Shown in pieces: positions 15,843-22,568 of a DNA stretch of 23,061 nt. Within the stretch, counting starts at the first letter, position 1. Each line of letters begins with the position of its first letter. Under the pieces are notes generated by a model, which worked only from the letters and a program-made list of their open reading frames with translations, was not told the origin of the DNA and did not search any database. The DNA comes from Chloroflexota bacterium (lineage in GTDB: Bacteria; Chloroflexota; Anaerolineae; UBA1429). Location of the stretch: NCBI GenBank assembly GCA_012513595.1, contig JAAZBY010000038.1:1-23061 (forward strand), read 5' to 3'. The position numbers and the translations under genes were made by a program.

Positions 15843-16136
15843 GGTAACCCTCCCTCGAGAGAATCCGCCGTTCAATATGGGCACTCGTCGCCCTCGGCAT
15901 AGAGTCACGTGCAGGGTGCGGACATGGGCCACGGCCCAGATCGCGCTTGACGCCCACGGCGGTTGCCGCGGGGGCGTTCGCGCCCGCCGGGCGCTTGTTA
16001 CGCTGCGAGTGCACCCCCTCCTTTCGTGTGCTCGCGCACACCCTTCGCGGCCGCGTCCGGCCGGCCGCCCTGAGAGTGCTGGCGCCAGGCCCGCAAGGCG
16101 CCGGTCCAGCGCCACGCGCCCATCGTTTCTGAGTGG
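15843..16136 (-). promoter_or_regulatory. Long GC-rich, hairpin-rich leader of the PA14 gene
   Basis: About 290 bases separate the best promoter from the PA14 start, with no gene on either strand that I can support. As RNA it would form several short perfect hairpins. One is GTGTGC-GCGA-GCACAC (16026-16041), a GNRA-type tetraloop. Another is TGGGCC-GT-GGCCCA (15925-15938), and GGGCG-CGAA-CGCCC and GCGG-CAA-CCGC lie between them. It does not match a riboswitch class I know, including c-di-GMP type I. Confidence 0.4.
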
Positions 16137-16165
16137 ATTCTACCTGATTGAGCACTCGGAGGCAA
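16137..16165 (-). promoter_or_regulatory. Candidate promoter for the PA14 gene
   Basis: TTGCCT and TAGAAT are separated by 17 bases on the minus strand. It is about 295 bases from the PA14 ATG; nearer sequence offers only weak boxes. Confidence 0.55.
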
Positions 16166-16228
16166 TGCTTTGCAGCGGCAAGCACCCGCCGCCTCGCGCG
16201 ATGGCTTCCCCGAGGGGCATGCGCACCC

Positions 16229-16257
16229 TTGACGGTGCCGCGCGACGATGCTACCAT
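16229..16257 (+). promoter_or_regulatory. Promoter for the SH3b protein gene
   Basis: TTGACG and TACCAT are separated by 17 bases, starting 64 bases from the divergent PA14 promoter. The leader to the SH3b ATG is about 130 bases and holds no clear structure. Confidence 0.6.
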
Positions 16258-16392
16258 GGGCGCGGTCCGAGAGCAAGGCTTCCGCTGCCGTCATTCGGAA
16301 CCACCGCTCGCGCTGGCGCGTCCATCATGAGACGCGACCGCTCGCTTGCTCGAGACGTCAGCAGGGGCCGGAGCCCAGGAGGGAGTAGCACG

Positions 16393-17013
16393 ATGCGCAC
16401 ACACCGCCGAAGCGGCCGCACGACGGCGCGGCTCGTCACCCTAGGCCTGGCGGCGCTGCTGGCCGTGGCGCCTTTCGGGGCACAGGCGGCCCCGCCGCTG
16501 CCGCTGCCGGGCACTGTCAGTGCTGCCGCAGCGCCGGCACCCGGGGCTGCCACGACCGCCACCGCCTCCGTCGGGTTGCGCCTGCGCGAGGGGCCCTACC
16601 TGAACTCGGCCGTAGTCCTGGTGATCCGCCGGGGTGAGACGGTGTACCCCGCGGCGGGCCCGGTGTGGGGCGATGGCATCTCCTGGGCGTACGTGCTGGT
16701 CTCGCGGGGGGGCGTCGTCCACGAAGGGTTCTGCGCGACGCAGTACCTGAGCAGCTATGAGGGCACCGTGCCTCCCAAGGATGACGATACCCCAGTGGCC
16801 ACCGCCAAGGTCAAGGTGACGGCCTACGGGGGCCTCAGGTTACGCGTGGGCCCCGGCCTGAGCTATACGGTGGACCGCATCGCGCCGCGGTTCTCCGTCC
16901 TGAACACTACCGGCGCCACCCAGCAGGCCGACGGCATCACCTGGACCGAGGTCCTGGTAGGCGGCAAGAGCCTGTGGGGCTCCAGCGAGTACCTGCAGAC
17001 GGTGGATTCGTAA
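16393..17013 (+). CDS. Exported protein with two SH3b-like domains
   Basis: A 206-residue exported protein. The signal peptide is about residues 1-32 (basic MRTHRRSGR, then LVTLGLAALLAVAPFGAQA). An Ala/Pro linker precedes SH3b 1 at about 56-122 (ASVGLRLREGPYLNSAVV...ISWAYVLV). SH3b 2 follows at about 138-203 (VTAYGGLRLRVGPGLSYTV...ITWTEVLV). The 'LRLRxGPxLxxxV' signature is typical of bacterial SH3 domains that bind cell-wall peptides or ligands in the envelope. There is no enzyme domain. ATG 16393 has AGGAGG about ten bases upstream. The longer open frame from 15688 covers the intergenic region and lacks a signal peptide, so it was not used. It is divergent from the PA14 gene, and both products are extracytoplasmic. 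Confidence 0.88.
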   Translation: MRTHRRSGRTTARLVTLGLAALLAVAPFGAQAAPPLPLPGTVSAAAAPAPGAATTATASVGLRLREGPYLNSAVVLVIRRGETVYPAAGPVWGDGISWAYVLVSRGGVVHEGFCATQYLSSYEGTVPPKDDDTPVATAKVKVTAYGGLRLRVGPGLSYTVDRIAPRFSVLNTTGATQQADGITWTEVLVGGKSLWGSSEYLQTVDS

Positions 17014-17037
17014 GGTCCGCCGTTCGAGAGACGGCGC

Positions 17038-17063
17038 GCGGCCAGCCCTGTCGGGCTGGCCGC
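17038..17063 (+). terminator. Terminator hairpin after the SH3b gene
   Basis: An 11-base-pair stem (GCGGCCAGCCC with GGGCTGGCCGC) with a TGTC loop is followed by TTGGCGTGTG. There is no real T-run. It lies between convergent genes. Confidence 0.7.
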
Positions 17064-17086
17064 TTGGCGTGTGCCGCCCTGTGCGC

Positions 17087-17917
17087 CTAGAGGTCGCGCG
17101 TGGCAAAGAGCCGGACGGCCAGCGCCACACAGGCGAGCACGTAGAGGATGGCGTAGATGAGCATTGCCGTGCTGGGCGTGTTGCCCACCGAGAACGGCCC
17201 AATGGCGACCAGCACGGGCGGCTGCATCAGATGGGCGGCCAGTTTCCACATCGCCTCGCTGGGCACCAGCAGGCTGCTGATCACGCCCACGTCCATGGCC
17301 GCCTGGTTCTGGGCCACCCAGGCGAACTGCTCGATCCAGCCGCCCACGAAGGCCAGGCCGTAGAGCATAAAGCCGAGCACCCCGCAGGCCATGGTCGACA
17401 GGCGCGCGCTCGCGGCCATGGCGATCGACAGCATGATCAGAGACTGCAGCACGAGGAGCGCGACGCCGGCGGGCAGCCGCAGGGGGGTGTAGCCCGTCAC
17501 CAGCCAGGTGACGCCGGCCACGCCTGCCGCCAGCACCACGACAAACGACGTCAGCAGCGCGGCCAGCCCCAACCACCTCCCCAGCACGATCGCGAACCTG
17601 CGCACCGGGCGCGCCGCCAGCGACTGCATGGCGTGGGAGGCGATCTCTGCCGAGAGGCCCCCAGCCCCCACCAGCACGGCCAGCACGCTCCCCAGAAAGC
17701 TGACCACATAGTAGGCCGACATGGTGACCATGCCAAAGCCGCCGTCAGCGTACAGGGCCGAGCCGCTGGCGTACCGGGAGATGTCGATGCTGATATAGTG
17801 CAGACCGATGCCGTACACGGCCAAAAAGGCTGCCCCCAGCCCCAGGCCGAGCCAGACCAAGCGGCGGCGGTACGCCTCGCGAGCGGTGTGCTCGGCGATC
17901 ACCATCACGTGGCTCAT
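17087..17917 (-). CDS. ABC-2 type transporter permease
   Basis: A 276-residue membrane protein with about six hydrophobic segments, near 20-41, 63-88, 112-140, 148-170, 174-193 and 249-271. The soluble turn 'EIASHAMQSLAARPVRRFAIV' after the second helix is the coupling region typical of ABC-2/NosY-type permeases. It ends in RLFATRDL. The substrate is unknown. ATG 17915-17917 overlaps the stop of the upstream ATPase gene as ATGA, so translation is coupled and the two form one transporter. A GAGGGGGACGC stretch precedes the ATG. It is the last gene of the minus-strand sigma/anti-sigma/ABC cluster. Confidence 0.88.
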   Translation of the reverse strand: MSHVMVIAEHTAREAYRRRLVWLGLGLGAAFLAVYGIGLHYISIDISRYASGSALYADGGFGMVTMSAYYVVSFLGSVLAVLVGAGGLSAEIASHAMQSLAARPVRRFAIVLGRWLGLAALLTSFVVVLAAGVAGVTWLVTGYTPLRLPAGVALLVLQSLIMLSIAMAASARLSTMACGVLGFMLYGLAFVGGWIEQFAWVAQNQAAMDVGVISSLLVPSEAMWKLAAHLMQPPVLVAIGPFSVGNTPSTAMLIYAILYVLACVALAVRLFATRDL

Positions 17918-18840
17918 GCGTCCCCCTCGTGCACATAGTCGACGTAGAGATCCTCGAGCGAGAGCCGCCGCGGAGCCAGGGCATAGAGGCCCACCCCTCG
18001 AGAGACCACCCAACGGGCAATCTCCGGCAGGGCGGCCTCGTCGGCCAGGTGCAGCGTGAGGGTGTGGCCGTCACCGTCCTCCTCGATGGGGTCCGCCCAG
18101 CGACGCAGTCCCTCCACGAGGGCAGCATCGACGCGGTCCACGCGGAGCGCCGCCAACACGGCGCCGCCTGCCTGGTCGGCCAGGCGCAGCGAGCGAAGGA
18201 TCGTCCCGGAGACGATGATGGCCACACGGTCGCAGGTCAGCTCCACTTCGGAGAGAAGGTGCGAGTTCAGAAAGACCGTGACGCCGCTCTGCCCCAACCG
18301 GCGGATCACATCGCGCACCAGGCGACGGCCGAGGGGGTCGAGCCCGGAGGTCGGCTCATCCAGGATGACCAGGGCCGGCTCGCTGAGGAGCGCCTGGGCC
18401 AGGCCGACACGCTGCAGCATCCCCTTGGAGAAGGCCCCCAGGGGCCGGTCGCGCGCCTCGTCAAGGCCGACCAGGGCGAGCAACTCGTCGGCGCGCTCTC
18501 GACGGCGCGGGCGGGGCAAACCCGCCAGCCGCCCGTGAAGGTCGAGCAGCTCGGCCGGGCGCATCCAGTCGGGGAAGGAAAAGTGCTCGGGGAGAAAGCC
18601 AACCCGGCGACGGGCCTCAGGCTCGCGGATGGAGCACCCCAGGACAAAGGCCTCCCCGGCGCTGGGATGGACCAGCCCCAGGAGCATCTTGATGAAGGTG
18701 CTCTTGCCAGCGCCGTTGGGCCCCAGGAAGCCGAACACCTCCCCCGGTGGGACGGTAAGGTCAGCGCCGGCCACGGCGACTTTGGCGCCGAACTCCTTGC
18801 GCAGCCCCCGTGCCTCGATCGCCCATTGCGGCTCTGCCAT
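17914..18840 (-). CDS. ABC transporter ATP-binding protein
   Basis: A 308-residue ATPase. Walker A is GPNGAGKST at 40-48, the signature FSKGM at 137-141, Walker B LVILDEP at 157-163 (Glu162 catalytic), the D-loop SGLDPLG, and the switch His194 (LNSHLLSE). The Q-loop position reads GFLPE rather than a glutamine, as is common in this drug/Nos-type subfamily. Residues about 215-308 form a C-terminal domain of the kind seen in ABC-2 exporters. GGAGG stands nine bases before ATG 18840. It begins 66 bp after the anti-sigma gene on the same strand, with a hairpin but no recognisable promoter in the gap. Confidence 0.93.
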   Translation of the reverse strand: MAEPQWAIEARGLRKEFGAKVAVAGADLTVPPGEVFGFLGPNGAGKSTFIKMLLGLVHPSAGEAFVLGCSIREPEARRRVGFLPEHFSFPDWMRPAELLDLHGRLAGLPRPRRRERADELLALVGLDEARDRPLGAFSKGMLQRVGLAQALLSEPALVILDEPTSGLDPLGRRLVRDVIRRLGQSGVTVFLNSHLLSEVELTCDRVAIIVSGTILRSLRLADQAGGAVLAALRVDRVDAALVEGLRRWADPIEEDGDGHTLTLHLADEAALPEIARWVVSRGVGLYALAPRRLSLEDLYVDYVHEGDA

Positions 18841-18864
18841 GCGCGCACACCTCCGCGAACGCGG

Positions 18865-18896
18865 CCTACCGGCCAGCCACGGGACTGGCCGGTAGG
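18865..18896 (-). repeat. 12-bp inverted repeat between the anti-sigma and ABC genes
   Basis: CCTACCGGCCAG pairs perfectly with CTGGCCGGTAGG around an eight-base loop. There is no T-run on the minus-strand side, so it may be a partial terminator, an RNA-processing or stability element, or a protein-binding site that lowers ABC expression relative to sigma/anti-sigma. Confidence 0.65.
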
Positions 18897-18906
18897 CTCC
18901 TTGGTT

Positions 18907-20064
18907 CTAGAACATCGACTCGGCGATGCGCACGAGCTCGTCCATGCTTAGGTCGGCTGCCAGCGCATAGAGGATGCCGTCCTTCTGCCAGACGATGGTG
19001 GGCCGAGGCAGCGACTCCTCGGACCAGTCGGGATCGTCGGCATACTGCGCCGGGTCCGCCGTCGCCTCGGTCGGCTCGAGGAAGAGGCCGCTCACGCCGG
19101 CCACTTGTACCTCGCGGAGCGTCGCGGCCGTGGTCGGCACGGGCAGCACCAGCGTGGTCGTCCAGTCGATCGACGAGCTGATCCGCCGGGCATCTTGCGG
19201 AGGAAGCCCCAGGAAGCGCAGGCCCGCCTCTGCGAGGGTGCGCGCATCGAGCCCCTCCGGGTAGTTGGCCGCGGGATGCAGGATCTCGGCGATCTCCAGA
19301 TCGCCCTGCCTCAGGTGCGCCCCGGCCTCGAAGGTGACAGTAACCTCACCGGAGTCAAAGTCGGCCGGGAGCGACGTGCTGTCCATGCCGGCCGCCTGGA
19401 GCAGGAAGGCCAGCATATCGCGCTGGAGCGGCACGCGGTACTCGGTGCGGCCCTTGACCTCGATGGCGACCTCCTCAGTCCCGGGCAGGGCGCGGGGCAG
19501 GCGCACCGCGAACCCGGCCAGAGACGATGCCTCGTCGATGGACGCGCAGGGCACGGGGGCCTCGTCCACCACGGCCTCCGGCTGCGCGGCGTGTAGCATC
19601 TCCTCGAGGGTGCGGGCGTTCTCGGGGCTGACGGACCCAGGGTCGAACGGCAGGCCGGCCACCCGCTCGACGCGGAACACGGCCAGGAGCTGATGGGCCA
19701 AAGCTCGGACCGGGGCGCTGCTGAAGGTCAGTACCAAAAGAGTCACAAGCGTGACGCCGGCCAGGGCGGGGCCCCAGCGGCGCATGTCTCTCTGTTCCAT
19801 GATCCACCTCCTGCTACGGGAAGATGTGTCTGCGCCACCTAGGCGCTCGCCCAAGCGGGCTCGCGCCGCGGCCAGGTCGGCCGGCGGGACGGGGCCGGCC
19901 GCAAGGCGCTTGGCCGTCCAGCGCCGGCTATCTCGGAGGGCCGCGAGGCGCTGCTGGCAACGGCTGCACGAGGCGATGTGCGCGCGGGCGCGGCCGGCCA
20001 GCGTATCAGGCAGTTCGTCGTCCAGATAGGCATACAGGGTTCCAGCGCGCGGGCATTTCATCAT
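18907..20064 (-). CDS. Anti-sigma factor with zinc-finger N-terminus
   Basis: A 385-residue membrane-anchored regulator. The N-terminal zinc-binding anti-sigma motif Hx3Cx2C is seen as His29, Cys33, Cys36 (HIASCSRC), in a fold that captures ECF sigma factors. One transmembrane helix lies at about 97-116 (WGPALAGVTLVTLLVLTF). The remaining roughly 265 residues lie outside the membrane and resemble DUF4367-type sensor domains (LPTTAATLREVQVAGV-, 'IVWQKDGILYALAADLS'-like strands). It starts at ATG 20062-20064 after GGGAGG, overlapping the sigma-factor stop as ATGA, so the two are translated together. It probably senses envelope stress and releases the sigma factor on degradation or a conformational change. 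Confidence 0.92.
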   Translation of the reverse strand: MMKCPRAGTLYAYLDDELPDTLAGRARAHIASCSRCQQRLAALRDSRRWTAKRLAAGPVPPADLAAARARLGERLGGADTSSRSRRWIMEQRDMRRWGPALAGVTLVTLLVLTFSSAPVRALAHQLLAVFRVERVAGLPFDPGSVSPENARTLEEMLHAAQPEAVVDEAPVPCASIDEASSLAGFAVRLPRALPGTEEVAIEVKGRTEYRVPLQRDMLAFLLQAAGMDSTSLPADFDSGEVTVTFEAGAHLRQGDLEIAEILHPAANYPEGLDARTLAEAGLRFLGLPPQDARRISSSIDWTTTLVLPVPTTAATLREVQVAGVSGLFLEPTEATADPAQYADDPDWSEESLPRPTIVWQKDGILYALAADLSMDELVRIAESMF

Positions 20065-20645
20065 GCGGACCTCCCTGGCGTACGCCCCGCTGCGGGCGCG
20101 TACGCGCGGCGGAAAGCCTCCTCGGCGCGGCAGAGAAGCGTCCCAACGGAGCCGGGCGCCACCCCCAGGACGGCGGCGATCTCCCGGTAGGTCAGGCCCT
20201 GAGCCCGCATGGCGAGGAGCTGGGCCTCGCGCGGCCGCAGGCGGGCCAGCGCAGCACGCACGAGGGCCGCCTCGTCGGTTCGCTCCGCCTCCGCCGCCGG
20301 GTCAGCGCGGTCGGCGTCTTGCTCTCTCCAGCGCTGAAAGAGAGCTTCGTACCTATCGCGCCGCCGGGCGGAGCGCAGTGCGTTGTAGCCGAGGTTCAGC
20401 GCCACGCGGCACAGCCAGGCGCGGGCGTTGGGCCCGGCAGCCTCGGGCCAGGCCTGGTAGAGGCGCCAGAACGCCTCCTGGGCCAGGTCATCGGCTTGGT
20501 CGCCCACCAGGCGGTACAAGATGCCGTGCACCGTGCCATAGTGTGCGGCGAACAGCGCCTCAAACGCCGGTCCCTCGACCGTGTTGGCTCCTTCGCGGGG
20601 GCCTCCCCTGGGGGCCAGGCGTCCCGCTGCCGCGGTGCCCACCAC
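20061..20645 (-). CDS. ECF (group IV) RNA polymerase sigma factor
   Basis: A 194-residue ECF sigma factor. Region 2 is about residues 28-100 (FEALFAAHYGTVHGILYRL, DDLAQEAFWRLY, AWLCRVALNLGYNALR). Region 4 is about 128-183, with the helix-turn-helix LTYREIAAVLGVAPGSVGTL. I chose GTG 20643-20645, which has AGGAG six bases upstream. ATG 20687 adds 14 residues but has almost no leader if the promoter at 20699-20731 is right, and lacks a Shine-Dalgarno. It is coupled by ATGA to the anti-sigma gene, so it is probably held inactive at the membrane by its partner and may autoregulate the operon. Confidence 0.92.
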   Translation of the reverse strand: MVGTAAAGRLAPRGGPREGANTVEGPAFEALFAAHYGTVHGILYRLVGDQADDLAQEAFWRLYQAWPEAAGPNARAWLCRVALNLGYNALRSARRRDRYEALFQRWREQDADRADPAAEAERTDEAALVRAALARLRPREAQLLAMRAQGLTYREIAAVLGVAPGSVGTLLCRAEEAFRRAYAPAAGRTPGRSA

Positions 20646-20698
20646 GACTCTCTCCTGCGATTCCTCTCTTGCCGACCGTTCAGGCATGAGCGCTCTAC

Positions 20699-20731
20699 CT
20701 ATAGAACACCGCCCGCTGCCGGAATGTGACA
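20699..20731 (-). promoter_or_regulatory. Candidate ECF-type autoregulatory promoter
   Basis: On the minus strand TGTCACA (a -35-like box) is followed after 20 bases by CTATAG, just upstream of the sigma gene. A TGTCACA-type -35 is known for some ECF groups. No ordinary sigma-70 pair is better in this region. Confidence 0.45.
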
Positions 20732-20787
20732 CGGTAACTGCAGGCCGGCGATCGCCGCGGCGCGTGCCCTCGGCAAGCGCGCCGTCG

Positions 20788-20816
20788 TTGTGCTCTGCAA
20801 TGTGCCCATCTATAAT
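20788..20816 (+). promoter_or_regulatory. Sigma-70 promoter of the first UroD-family gene
   Basis: TTGTGC and a perfect TATAAT are separated by 17 bases, giving a leader of about 33 bases to ATG 20856. Confidence 0.75.
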
Positions 20817-20855
20817 ACAAGCATCTTCAGGTAAGTGCACTGCGGAGGTGAACCC

Positions 20856-22127
20856 ATGATGACGTCTCGCGAGCGCGTAGCCCGCGCGCTGAACCACGAA
20901 CCGCCGGATCGCGTGCCGCTGGACCTCGGTGCCACGGCCGTCACGGGCATCGCCGCATCGACGCTACACCGGCTGCGCGGAGCGCTGGGGCTGCCCCAGC
21001 GGCCTGTCCGCGTTCACGAGCCCTTTCAGATGCTCGGCACGGTGGACGATGATGTGCTGGACGCCCTGGGCGTCGACGTCGTCGGGCTGAGTGACGACAG
21101 CACCTTCTTCGGCTACCCGGCCAACGGCTGGAAGCCCTTCGCCCTGTTCGATGACACCCCGGTGCTGGTGCCCGGAGGCTTCAACACCGAGCTGAACCCG
21201 GACGGGTCGCTGCACCAGTTCCCCGACGGAGATCGCTCGCTGGCCCCCTCCGGCCGGATGCCGGCCGAGGGCTACTACCACGACTCCATCGAGCGCCAGC
21301 AACCGTTCGACCCGGAGCGCCTCGACCCCGAGGAATGGGTGCGCGACATGTACCACGTCTTTACCGACGAGGAACTGCGCCTGCTCGAGGAGCGCTGCCG
21401 GCGCCTCTACGAGAACACCTCGCGGGCCATCATCGGGAACTTTGGGCAGGGTGGCTTTGGCGATATCGCCTGGGTGCCGGCCCCCGGCGTCCGGGAGCCA
21501 AAGGGGATTCGCACCGTGGCCGACTGGTACATGGCTGCCCTACTGTACCCCGACTATATCCGCGGGATCTATGACTTGCAGCTAGAGATCGCGCTGCAGA
21601 ACCTGGCCCTGTACAAGCAGGCCGTCGGCGACCGGCTGGCGGCCATCTTTGTCAGCGGTACCGATTTCGGGCGCCAGACGGGCCCCTTCATCTCGCCGGA
21701 CCTCTACCGCGAGCTGTACAAGCCGCGCCACAAGGCCATCAATGACTGGGTACACGCGCACACCGGGTGGAAGACCTTTTTCCATTCCTGCGGCTCGATG
21801 GTGGCCCTGTTCGACGACATGGTCGAGGCGGGCGTCGACATCGTCAACCCCGTGCAGATCTCGGCCACGGGGATGGCGCCGCAGACGCTGAAAGAGCGCT
21901 GGGGAGACAGGCTGGTGTTCTGGGGAGGCGGGGTGGATACGCAGTACGTGCTCCCCTTTGGTACCCCCGAGGAGGTGGACGCCCACGTGCGCGAGAACGT
22001 TCGCGTCTTTGGGCGGGGTGGGGGGTTCGTGTTCAACACGGTGCACAACATCCAGGCCAAGGTGCCGGTGCAGAACCTGTTGGCCATGTACCGGGCCCTG
22101 CGCGAGAAAGGGGCTACCCTCGGCTGA
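20856..22127 (+). CDS. Uroporphyrinogen decarboxylase-family protein (methyltransferase-like, not HemE)
   Basis: A 423-residue TIM barrel longer than HemE (about 350). It starts MMTSRERVARALNHEPPDRV, the usual opening of UroD-family/corrinoid-methyltransferase proteins. The HemE N-terminal 'RQAGR' arginine motif is absent. A HxC pair, His310-Cys312 (FFHSCG), resembles the zinc ligands of MtaA/MtbA-type corrinoid methyltransferases. The final motif reads NTVHNIQAKVP at 394-404, where many relatives carry a cysteine, so a zinc site, if present, is modified. The likely role is methyl-group transfer or demethylation, with unknown substrate. ATG 20856 has GGAGG seven bases upstream. A single-gene unit with its own promoter and terminator. 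Confidence 0.88.
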   Translation: MMTSRERVARALNHEPPDRVPLDLGATAVTGIAASTLHRLRGALGLPQRPVRVHEPFQMLGTVDDDVLDALGVDVVGLSDDSTFFGYPANGWKPFALFDDTPVLVPGGFNTELNPDGSLHQFPDGDRSLAPSGRMPAEGYYHDSIERQQPFDPERLDPEEWVRDMYHVFTDEELRLLEERCRRLYENTSRAIIGNFGQGGFGDIAWVPAPGVREPKGIRTVADWYMAALLYPDYIRGIYDLQLEIALQNLALYKQAVGDRLAAIFVSGTDFGRQTGPFISPDLYRELYKPRHKAINDWVHAHTGWKTFFHSCGSMVALFDDMVEAGVDIVNPVQISATGMAPQTLKERWGDRLVFWGGGVDTQYVLPFGTPEEVDAHVRENVRVFGRGGGFVFNTVHNIQAKVPVQNLLAMYRALREKGATLG

Positions 22128-22140
22128 GGGCCACATCCAA

Positions 22141-22167
22141 GAGAGCCTGGGGCGAACCCAGGCTCTC
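22141..22167 (+). terminator. Terminator after the first UroD-family gene
   Basis: An 11-base-pair stem (GAGAGCCTGGG with CCCAGGCTCTC) with a GCGAA loop is followed by CTTTGC. It lies 13 bases after the stop codon. Confidence 0.8.
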
Positions 22168-22213
22168 CTTTGCATCTCAGGGACGTCTCTAACGGGATGG
22201 TGGTCCGTCCGGA

Positions 22214-22306
22214 CTACCGCCTCTTCTGGAACCTCATCCGACGACGCATCTTGCGGTACTTGTGTCGCGCGATCTTCTTGCGGCGCTTCTTGATGACGCT
22301 ACCCAC
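22214..22306 (-). CDS. Tiny bS22-like ribosomal protein (AURKAIP1/COX24 domain)
   Basis: A 30-residue, extremely basic protein with the signature opening MGSVIKKRRKK and a run of Lys/Arg with 'HKYRKMRRR'. This is the AURKAIP1/COX24 (mS38-like) domain also found in mycobacterial bS22 and in many Chloroflexota, where it is a small ribosomal-subunit protein. It starts at GTG 22304-22306, with GGGAGG seven bases upstream. The same frame extends upstream to 22429, but that extension is uncharacteristic and the RBS marks this start. A strong promoter lies at 22353-22382. It faces the first UroD-family gene across that gene's terminator. Confidence 0.88.
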   Translation of the reverse strand: MGSVIKKRRKKIARHKYRKMRRRMRFQKRR

Positions 22307-22352
22307 GGATTGCCCTCCCGTTGCATGGCGTTGCCTATCCTCGATCGCGGTG

Positions 22353-22382
22353 ATTATAGCACAAGTCGCTCGCAGTCGGCAA
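22353..22382 (-). promoter_or_regulatory. Strong sigma-70 promoter of the bS22-like gene
   Basis: TTGCCG and a perfect TATAAT are separated by 18 bases on the minus strand; the -10 box is preceded by TGC, close to an extended -10. This fits high expression of a ribosomal protein. Confidence 0.75.
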
Positions 22383-22440
22383 ACCAATCGGTCAGACGCG
22401 TCCATCTGCCGGGACCTGACGCGCCACACCCTCCAGAACG

Positions 22441-22469
22441 TTGACAGGCCGCCGCACCACGGCGATAAT
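22441..22469 (+). promoter_or_regulatory. Consensus sigma-70 promoter of the second UroD-family gene
   Basis: TTGACA (perfect) and GATAAT are separated by exactly 17 bases, the best promoter in the window. It is followed by a leader of about 90 bases. Confidence 0.8.
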
Positions 22470-22498
22470 GCCCAGGCTGACCCTCAGGCCGGGCAGCC

Positions 22499-22533
22499 GC
22501 GCGCGCCAGCCCCGGCGCAGCGCTTCGCTTTTT
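22499..22533 (+). terminator. Terminator-like hairpin inside the leader of the second UroD-family gene
   Basis: GCGCGCGCC pairs with GGCGC-A-GCGC (nine pairs, one bulged A) around an AGCCCC loop, followed by TTCGCTTTTT. It starts only about 30 bases after the -10 box and ends 36 bases before the ATG. Bases 22517-22523 (GCAGCGC), part of its 3' arm, are also perfectly complementary to GCGCTGC at 22542-22548, giving an alternative helix. Confidence 0.6.
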
Positions 22534-22568
22534 CTGTTGCCGCGCTGCTCGCGCAAGGATCATACACC

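Noticed and set aside
15843..16136. c-di-GMP-I riboswitch in the PA14 leader
   Set aside because: The conserved sequences of that aptamer are not present; only generic GC hairpins are.
15655..16257. Minus-strand frame starting upstream of the PA14 gene
   Set aside because: A GTG with a GGAGG-like sequence exists in it near 16014, but it runs into the PA14 gene out of frame and has no recognisable domain. The signal-peptide start at 15842 is clear.
20856..22127. HemE (uroporphyrinogen decarboxylase of heme synthesis)
   Set aside because: The expected N-terminal arginine motif is missing, the protein is about 70 residues too long, and a HxC pair points to the methyltransferase side of the family.
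22214..22429. 71-residue version of the bS22-like gene
   Set aside because: The added N-terminus covers the promoter (TATAAT at 22353-22358) and is not typical of the family.
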